Positions 46,941 through 54,100 of a DNA stretch of 64,000 bases are shown piece after piece. Position numbers and translations under genes: made by a program. Within the stretch, counting starts at the first letter, position 1. The number at the start of each line of letters is the position of its first letter. Source of the DNA: Bacillota bacterium (lineage in GTDB: Bacteria; Bacillota; Clostridia; Lachnospirales; Lachnospiraceae); the NCBI GenBank assembly GCA_023409835.1, contig JAEYQV010000132.1, positions 37,096 to 101,095 on the forward strand, written 5' to 3'. The notes beneath the pieces are model-generated. The model made no database searches and was not told the origin of the DNA. It worked only from the letters and a program-made list of their open reading frames with translations.

Positions 46941-48266
46941 TTACTCATAATCTACAAGTCCATAGAATTTTGAACTCATCTCATCGAGGGAGCAGGGGCT
47001 GAATTTGTACTGCATCAGACGCTTCTTTATCTCCTTGCCGTTGAGCATCTTCTCCTTCAGCTCAGGACTCATTTCGTCCATATTGGCCAGCTCATATACA
47101 TCACAGGTTTCCAGATAGGATAACAGCTCTCTTCTTACTACTGCTCCGATTTTCTTAATCTCCTTTGTCTGAACTGCGCCGCCCAGACGGGATACCGAAA
47201 GCCCGTAATCGATCGCCGGCTTCTGTCCGTCCTCAAAATTTCTGGTGGATAATACAATCTGTCCATCCGTTATGGAAATCACATTACTGGAGATGTAGTC
47301 TGTGATATCTCCGCCCTTCGTCTCAACCACAGGTAAAATTGTAATGGAACCGCCGTTCCTATGCTGGCAGCCTTTTTCCAATAATCTTGCATGGGTATAA
47401 AACATATCCGAGGGATACGCATCCCTGCCCGGTATCTTTCCCGTCAGAAGGCTGATCTCACGGTACACATCCGCATGCTTTTTTAAATCATCGATTGCCA
47501 CCAGAACATCCAGCTGATCCTCCAGCATGTGCTTTTGTGCGATGGCCAACCCTGCTAACGGGGTATTAATCAGTACAGGAGGGCATTCATCGTTGAAGGC
47601 GGCCAAAATAATGGTATAATCCATGGCTCCGCGCCTTAGAAGCTCGGTATAAACCTCTTTTACTTCCTTCTTGGTCTTACCGACCGCAATATAGATACAG
47701 AGTATCTTCTTATCCTTCTGATTTACAAAGGTATCAAGAATAATCTGTGTCTTTCCTGTTTTCTTATCTCCGATGATCAGCTGTCGTTGGCCGCAGCCAA
47801 TCGGGTAGATCATATCAATTCCGGTGATTCCGGTCAGCATGGGACGGTTAACACTGGCACGTTCCATAATCGGAATAGGCTTTGTCTCAATTGGCAGCTC
47901 CAGAGTGTCGTCAAAGCGTTTACCGCTCAGCTTATCCTCACCGAACATATCTACGATATGTCCCACAGATTCCTTAGAATACAGACCGCAAAATTCATTA
48001 CCTGTTGCAATTACCGCATCACCAATATGAATCTCTGACGTCTTCTTAGTAACAGCAATTACAACACTTTTTTGATGAATGGCGCTGACATAGCCCTCGG
48101 CCTTATCCTCAATCCTGACTCTTTCAAAGAAGCCGGCATTCTCCAAGCCCTCCACCTCCAGCATATAGCTGTGAATCCTCGTGACTCGTCCTACCTCCAG
48201 GATATTATTTCGTTCCTTTATTGCTTTAATTTTTCTATCTACCAATTCATCGATATGTTTGCTCAT
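46941..48266 (-). CDS. F-type ATPase alpha-like subunit
   Basis: 441 residues; ordinary alpha is about 500, so the C-terminal helical domain is shortened. The P-loop is GDKKTGKT (166-173, canonical GDRQTGKT), followed by PGRDAYPSDMFYTHARLLE, ETKGGDITDYISSNVISITDGQ and SVSRLGG with arginine-finger-type Arg360. Retention of that arginine argues for a working alpha-beta interface. The ATG at 48266 has GGGGG five bases upstream; the ATG at 48278 has none. It follows the b-delta-like gene within 15 bp. Confidence 0.93.
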   Translation of the reverse strand: MSKHIDELVDRKIKAIKERNNILEVGRVTRIHSYMLEVEGLENAGFFERVRIEDKAEGYVSAIHQKSVVIAVTKKTSEIHIGDAVIATGNEFCGLYSKESVGHIVDMFGEDKLSGKRFDDTLELPIETKPIPIMERASVNRPMLTGITGIDMIYPIGCGQRQLIIGDKKTGKTQIILDTFVNQKDKKILCIYIAVGKTKKEVKEVYTELLRRGAMDYTIILAAFNDECPPVLINTPLAGLAIAQKHMLEDQLDVLVAIDDLKKHADVYREISLLTGKIPGRDAYPSDMFYTHARLLEKGCQHRNGGSITILPVVETKGGDITDYISSNVISITDGQIVLSTRNFEDGQKPAIDYGLSVSRLGGAVQTKEIKKIGAVVRRELLSYLETCDVYELANMDEMSPELKEKMLNGKEIKKRLMQYKFSPCSLDEMSSKFYGLVDYE

Positions 48267-48280
48267 ATAATCCCCCATCG

Positions 48281-49051
48281 TTATACCAATTCACATCTTC
48301 TTATGCCATAATCATACAGCCTGCTGCCAAGCATAACCTGAAAGCCTTCACAGAGCTCTTCATCGTACTCCGTATTGATGTTATCTCCAAGCTCTTGAAA
48401 GCTATCGCTTTTTTCTCCGGTTTTTACATATAACCTATAGTCCTTCAGCTGCAGCTGCACTTGAAGCCAGTGGTAAAATTGCAGACAGTCGAAGGGTTCC
48501 TTCTGCTTATTGAATTCCTCCAGAAGGGATTGTTCCTCCTTGCTCAGGATATCCATAAGAATTTCCAATTGCTCCTCCCCGGTACATACGGACAGCTTAT
48601 ATACAATATCCAGAGTCAATTTGTCACAGATGCTCTCATATATCCGGTACAAAGCTCTTTGCTCCGCTTCCTTGTTATCTTGCCGTATCTCTGCAAGGAT
48701 AGCTGCTTTCGGAAAGAGAAAGGTATTCTTAATATTCCTGTAATCCGATAGAAAGTCGTAGTTACAATATTCTGCTGTCGCTGTTATTATTGTCCCGCCG
48801 GGTGGCTGCTCATAGCAGCTGTCGACCTTCCCTTGCTCCGTAAGTCTCTTTTGCTCATTCTCAATCTGCTTCTTAATCTCCGTGAGCTCGGATTCTTTTC
48901 TCCGGATGATGGAGTCATAGGACTGGAGCTGTTTCACTACATTATCACGGAGCACATTCCCTGTATTCATCGCAACAATTCGAAGTATGATAAAAGCGAA
49001 CAATGTCATAATCAGCATCACAACCAATGCTGCAATCAGGCTGGAACCCAT
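48281..49051 (-). CDS. F-type ATPase b-delta fusion-like peripheral stalk subunit
   Basis: 256 residues. One N-terminal membrane helix (about 3-27) is followed by a charged predicted coiled coil (about 33-75), as in subunit b, then an alpha-helical region. The C-terminus (about 228-256), YDEELCEGFQVMLGSRLYDY, follows the delta pattern GGFxxxIGDxVIDxS. Its position between the c-like and alpha-like genes fits a fused b-delta stator. Overall similarity is low, so the call combines architecture with synteny. The ATG at 49051 has GGAGG seven bases upstream. Confidence 0.72.
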   Translation of the reverse strand: MGSSLIAALVVMLIMTLFAFIILRIVAMNTGNVLRDNVVKQLQSYDSIIRRKESELTEIKKQIENEQKRLTEQGKVDSCYEQPPGGTIITATAEYCNYDFLSDYRNIKNTFLFPKAAILAEIRQDNKEAEQRALYRIYESICDKLTLDIVYKLSVCTGEEQLEILMDILSKEEQSLLEEFNKQKEPFDCLQFYHWLQVQLQLKDYRLYVKTGEKSDSFQELGDNINTEYDEELCEGFQVMLGSRLYDYGIRRCELV

Positions 49052-49069
49052 AAACAATCCTCCACTTCC

Positions 49070-49318
49070 TTAATTGATGGCAAAGGGGTTAAAGTATAAT
49101 AAGAGAAAAATGAAGGAAAACAATAATAATAGCAATACCGTTAATACAATAGCAATCATCATCACGGAACGTACAATATCATTCTTGGTTTCCGGGTTAC
49201 GTCCTACTGCCTCTGCCACCTTAGATCCCATGATACCCATTCCGATACCGATCCCCAAAAAAGCCAGTCCCAACATGGTTCCGATTGCAGTTATGGTTGA
49301 AGATAAAATAGACTCCAT
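49070..49318 (-). CDS. F-type ATPase c-like subunit lacking the ion-binding carboxylate
   Basis: 82 residues, a two-helix hairpin. Helix 1 keeps the ring-packing glycines (LGIGIGMGIMG) and the loop keeps VAEAVGRNPE (canonical AVEAVGRQPE). Helix 2 (SVMMIAIVLTVLLLLLFSFI) contains no Glu or Asp at all, whereas proton- or Na+-carrying c subunits always have one there. It may form a ring but should not carry ions in the known way. GAGG lies eight bases ahead of the ATG at 49318; a GTG at 49327 is the alternative start. It is the first of the six ATPase-like genes. Confidence 0.85.
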   Translation of the reverse strand: MESILSSTITAIGTMLGLAFLGIGIGMGIMGSKVAEAVGRNPETKNDIVRSVMMIAIVLTVLLLLLFSFIFLLLYFNPFAIN

Positions 49319-49393
49319 ATAGCTCACCTCTTCTTATAATTTACCGGTTTACTCCGGCTAGTATCCTTGTTCAATTAACAGCTTCTCTCTGTA

Positions 49394-51121
49394 TTACAGG
49401 TCCGGGTCCGGTGTTGGTGTCGGGGTCGGGGTTGGTGTCGGTGTCGGGGTTGGTGTCGGGGTTGGTGTTATAGCCGGTGAAGAAGCCTTTACAATGAATA
49501 CATCCGGCAAATCGATTAGGTCGTCCTCATAAGTAACATTTATGAATCGTAGCCGCAGCTCCTTATCCGTAGGTATTCCGGTAAATACATAATTCCAGCC
49601 ACTATCTGATATCGCTGCTGCCACATCAACACTAATTTCGGAAACGACGCCCTCCGCTGTAAACAGCTGAAGGGTTGCCTGTCCTACAACATAATTTTTA
49701 TCCAGCTGCACATTGCAGTCCAGATACTTTTCAGCGATGGAGAAAGAGTTAACGCTGACCTTGATATTGATCGCTGCGGTTCTTACCGTAACGGTATCCA
49801 CGATGACATCCTTGGTAGTACCATAGCTTCGATAGCCTATCTTCACAATATAACTGGTATCCGGCTGCAAAGCATGAAAGTCAATACTGACATCTCCGAG
49901 ATCGATTACCTTCCTGATCGCCGAATCTGCAATATCAGCCTTACTTGCCGGTGTTACGGTTACAAATACCTCACCATATGCATTTTCCGGATCGGAAGCA
50001 TAATAGTTCACCGTAATGCGATTGGCATAAGTCGCTATTCCACGTAATCGGATATAATTCAGCAGTGGGTTATCCTCATAAATACCGGTTGCACCATCTC
50101 CACCATTGCCGCCCTTACCTCCGTTGCCGCCTTTACCTCCATTGCCGCCGAAGCCTCCGTTACCTCCGTTGCCGCCATTGCCGCCATTGCCTCCGTTGCC
50201 TCCGGTTCCTCCGGTTCCTCCGTTGCCACCAAAGCCACCGTCTCCTCCGGCTCCACCGTCTGCACCTTCTCCTCCGATTCCACCGTCTCCTCCGGCTCCA
50301 CCGGTACCGCCTTTTCCGCCGTCTCCGCCGATGCCTCCGAGTCCTCCGGTTCCGCCATCACCACCGATTCCGCCACTGCCTCCGCGGATGACCAGGTGAA
50401 TTACATCTTCGGTTTCTTCCTTTACCTCCTCCGTCGATTGCAGATAGTCCCTGATCAATTCGGTATATTCATTGGTGCTTCCGTTAATAAATTTTAAATT
50501 AACCTCGTTATTGCCAAAGGCCAGCTGTTCATGGGCGATATCAAACTCTATTGCAGCAGTCTCCAGAATCACAGGCTCGAGAGTTTTCGTATTGATTTCA
50601 TGATTCAATATCTGGGCATTGCCAGACTTATCAATCACAATATAGACATAATTGCCTGTCGTTAACGCACCGTCTGCAGACATGATGCTATTCCCTGTCA
50701 GCAGATATTTTCTGTCGCCCAGCTTATAAAAGCCTTCCTTACTGAAGTCTTTGATTTCTGTAACTTCCGAAAGCTTTGTGACGGTGGCATCCTCCATTAC
50801 CTGATAGCCCCCTCCAAAGGTTTTGAGTATCCCGCTGCCCGGCTCATAAGCAACCGCCTGGGCCCCCAGGCAATATTCACTGTGATCCTCCAGCTGCAGA
50901 TAATAATTACCGTCCCACTTCTTCTTGACGGTACTGTTACCTGTCAGGGTAATCAGTCGGTTGGCTTCATCATACAGGATACAGTCCGAGGTAAGCTTAT
51001 AGGGTTTGGGCTGTTTTTGTACCTGCTTTACGACCATAATAAGGTTTAGTCCTATAATCGCTGCCGTTAATAAACCAAAGGCATAAATGGTTAACAAGCT
51101 TTTCTTATCCAGTTTTCTCAT
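49394..51121 (-). CDS. Bitopic surface protein with 33-triplet Gly-Gly-X rod (575 residues)
   Basis: Unknown family. It has an N-terminal membrane helix (about 10-30), an envelope module (about 35-235) related to those of the neighbouring proteins (KYLLTGNSIMS against KYLLAGKNILI in the 1929-residue protein), then 33 Gly-Gly-X-type triplets (about 246-345) likely to form a rigid polyglycine-type rod or bundle. Two FnIII-like domains (about 350-545) and a C-terminal Thr-Pro repeat of about 11 units follow. GGGGGG lies seven bases ahead of the ATG at 51121. It is located between the collagen-like giant and the c-like gene. Confidence 0.83.
   Translation of the reverse strand: MRKLDKKSLLTIYAFGLLTAAIIGLNLIMVVKQVQKQPKPYKLTSDCILYDEANRLITLTGNSTVKKKWDGNYYLQLEDHSEYCLGAQAVAYEPGSGILKTFGGGYQVMEDATVTKLSEVTEIKDFSKEGFYKLGDRKYLLTGNSIMSADGALTTGNYVYIVIDKSGNAQILNHEINTKTLEPVILETAAIEFDIAHEQLAFGNNEVNLKFINGSTNEYTELIRDYLQSTEEVKEETEDVIHLVIRGGSGGIGGDGGTGGLGGIGGDGGKGGTGGAGGDGGIGGEGADGGAGGDGGFGGNGGTGGTGGNGGNGGNGGNGGNGGFGGNGGKGGNGGKGGNGGDGATGIYEDNPLLNYIRLRGIATYANRITVNYYASDPENAYGEVFVTVTPASKADIADSAIRKVIDLGDVSIDFHALQPDTSYIVKIGYRSYGTTKDVIVDTVTVRTAAINIKVSVNSFSIAEKYLDCNVQLDKNYVVGQATLQLFTAEGVVSEISVDVAAAISDSGWNYVFTGIPTDKELRLRFINVTYEDDLIDLPDVFIVKASSPAITPTPTPTPTPTPTPTPTPTPDPDL
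49401..49468 (-). repeat. Thr-Pro coding tandem repeat
   Basis: Six-base units of the GGTGTC/GGGGTT type encode about ten Thr-Pro pairs at the C-terminus of the 575-residue protein. Such tails are common as cell-wall-associated spacers, and their length may vary between strains. Confidence 0.75.
50095..50392 (-). repeat. Gly-Gly-X coding repeat (33 triplets)
   Basis: A 9-base periodicity of GGN-GGN-NNN codons, with Asn, Thr, Asp, Lys and Ile in the third place. It generates a spurious Pro-rich frame on the plus strand. Confidence 0.85.
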
Positions 51122-51137
51122 TTCCATTCCCCCCGGT

Positions 51138-54100
51138 TTAGTAGTTTTTATAATAGATCAAAGCAATATCATCCAGCTTATTCATGCTCTCGTCATAGAA
51201 TCTGATCTGAATCTGGTAAACTCCCGTGGTTGCAAACCGATGACTTAATTCATAATAATAACTGTTTGTGCCACTGGCAGGCTGAGGTGAAAACATCTCA
51301 CTGTAGCTGTAATTTACTCCTCCTCCATTGATGACCACATAGCGGATAAAGCGGATTTTGTTCAGGTTAACCGCATTCGTGAAATATACCCTGGCCAGAT
51401 CAACACTGCTTTGGGCGATCTGGACAGTACCCAGATCATACCCCTTCGTACTAAGCGGATAACCGCTGCTGCTTATTTTAAGATAGCCGGCAGTATCCAG
51501 ATTATCATAGGTGATATCCCTGATATCTGCGAGTATGGTTCCATCCTCTGTTAACCCTGTGTTCTTCATATCATATACGGTATACAGCTTCAACACAGCA
51601 TAATCATTCGCAGGAAGACTGTCCATCACTACGCTCAACGGATCTGTAATACTATAGGTTACGTTCTTGTACGCTGTCGGGGTAATATCTTCCCCTGCGG
51701 AGTTCAGCACCTTCACCTTATAATGTCCGCCTACCATAACGCGGCCTATGTCAACAACGGATACCTGAAAGGTTACTTTATTGTTATCCGGTATTGTTTT
51801 GATATTATAGAAGGGGGTGTTCAGCTCCGGAATATCTAACTGGATGTAAATCGGATTACCCAGCTCATCCAGCGGATTGGATTCAGATACCGGCTTGATG
51901 CACAGGTAATAGTCCTTCTGATTGAACGGGAAATATACTGTTTTTCCTCCCTCCTGCCAATACACCTGGCCGGGCAGCAACCGAAATTGCTCGGTCATTT
52001 TCTCTCTGTTAACCGCCGGGGTACGGATAATACCTCTATCTGACAGTTCCTTCGAGGATAGCATTACCACATAATTCGTACCCTTCTTCTTCACCAGGGA
52101 ATACTGTATGTCAAAGCCCAGGGTCTGGTTCAGGCCGTACTTGATTTGAAGATATTTATCCAGATAAGCATTGGCTATATAAGTAACCGGAACAGCCGGA
52201 TCTGCTTCCACTACTACCGAGTCACTGGTGGTAAAATAGTATATATTGGAGGCCGGACTCGCTGTGGGCTTATATGCATTGATCGGATATACCCTAGCCC
52301 CCGTCCTGGAATCGATATAGTAAATTTGAACTCCGTATTTTGTGTTGCTGCTTAACTCATTGATGTTTGTGGTATAGGTATTATCACCCTTGATTACCTC
52401 CGTCTCAAAAATTCTGCCGGTCGGCTCCTTAATGGAGGTAGCGCTGATTCGGAAGAGCTCCATATAAAATTTATTATCCTTAATTTCATGCAGGTCCATT
52501 TTGGCCCCGTGGCCCTCCAGGATCCAGTCCACTCTGGCAGAGGAGATTGTAGTATAGATGGTGAGAGCAGCGCCATTATTCAGATTCACTGTGGGAGTCA
52601 TGCTGGTAAGCGAATAGCTGACATACTCTGCCCCGGATGTGGTCTGCAAGGAAACCTCCTGGAGCTTCTTCAGTGTGATATTCGGTTGTCCGCTGAGATT
52701 TTGCAGTCTGGCACCGGACTCATCCGAGTTGATGTTTATTTTACTGCTGTAACTTAATATGATACGGCTCTGATAATCCATGGTAATCGTGGGAAGCTGG
52801 TAATCCACCTTTGATATACCGAAGTAAGAGCTCTTGGCATTGCCGGAGACATCCTCAAACAGAGCGCTGTTCGTATAATTCAAGGTGATATAATTTCCCC
52901 TGGTGGTCCTGGGTAATATCTGCAGGGCTCTGGCAGAGCCGTCAGTGGCTCCGTCAAATCCGGATATTCCTGTATCATAAACGGCTGTCACCTTATAGTA
53001 CAGTGTCTTGGAGAAATAATCCTCCAGAGAGGTATAGTAGAGGAAGGCAACCGCTTGGGTTCCTGTGAGGTTCTCCAGAGGAACCGTGATGGTTTTCAGA
53101 AGATTACTCAGCGTATCATATACACCCACCTTCAGACAGACCAATCTGGACAGCTGATCCATGGAATCCGCATCCGCCACAGTTACATCAATGCGATAAC
53201 GGTTATACTCCGTATCATCCTTCATTTCAAAGCGCATTGCGGTCCCGTCAGAGTTATGAAAGTCATAAATTCTGTCGTGATACTGACTAATCAATGAATT
53301 ATCTATTACATCCTTGTAAATCGCTTTATATTGCCTGGTCCTAATACTAACGGAATAGACAGCTCCCTGACTCAGAGAATTAATATTCAGCTCCACCTTA
53401 TCGGTTGAGGTGTTGTACCTGTTCAGCTTCGGTATCCTGCTATCAGAGGACAGCGTTCCTCCGGTTATAAGGAAATCGCTGGCTATTGCTTCGGTATCCG
53501 GAGCATTTATGTAATATTTCCAAATCGCATTATTGGTATTAGAGGACCAGGGATAGAAACGGAATACCGGCTTCTGATAGGGGGCATTTGCCGTTGCTGA
53601 CCGGATTACCACCTTCGAGTCCACCATTTCAGGGAAATACAGGGCTGCTCCGGTAGAATCGGTCTGCTTCAGCTTTGCACGATAGGTAAACACATACTTA
53701 CTTCCTCTGCTCATCTGTAAGGCTTCATTCTTCCCAAAAAGGAAGACAGCCTTGGGTACTCCTCCATATTCCGAAACCACTGCTTCTTTGGATGCAATTG
53801 CCGTATTCGTCAGATAGAACTCCTGAGAGCTAGGCATTCTTGTATAGTTTGCTTCCTCGTATACATAATAGAGAAAGCTTTGTACCAGCTGGGCACTATT
53901 ATCAAAGTATGCGGCACTGACCTCATATCCCAGAATAATATCCGGATTGAATACCTCATAGCTTCGAAGTTCATCTGCATCCGTAACATACTGACTGATG
54001 TTAGCCAAGGTAATCGGCGTTATGTTAAGTCCCCTCTCCTTGTCGATATAATCCAGATTCGGAAGAGTCGCCTGCTTTGAAAAGGTTTTGACATTGTTGG

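Noticed and set aside
44684..48266. Flagellar or type III secretion ATPase (FliI-like) or V/A-type ATPase
   Set aside because: Separate alpha- and beta-like chains of F-type order and a gamma with SDYGFCGG are present; FliI systems have one ATPase chain, and V/A types have different gene content and longer catalytic subunits.
44374..49318. Reading the six ATPase-like genes as the housekeeping ATP synthase
   Set aside because: No subunit a, no carboxylate in the c subunit, shortened alpha and epsilon, and embedding among giant surface proteins argue against proton-coupled synthesis.
49401..50392. Short tandem repeats as a CRISPR array
   Set aside because: The repeats are codon-periodic, in frame, with no unique spacers.
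50065..50399. Plus-strand Pro-rich and Arg/His-rich frames opposite the Gly-Gly-X repeat
   Set aside because: They are complements of the glycine codon repeat, with no ribosome-binding site, inside a well-supported gene.
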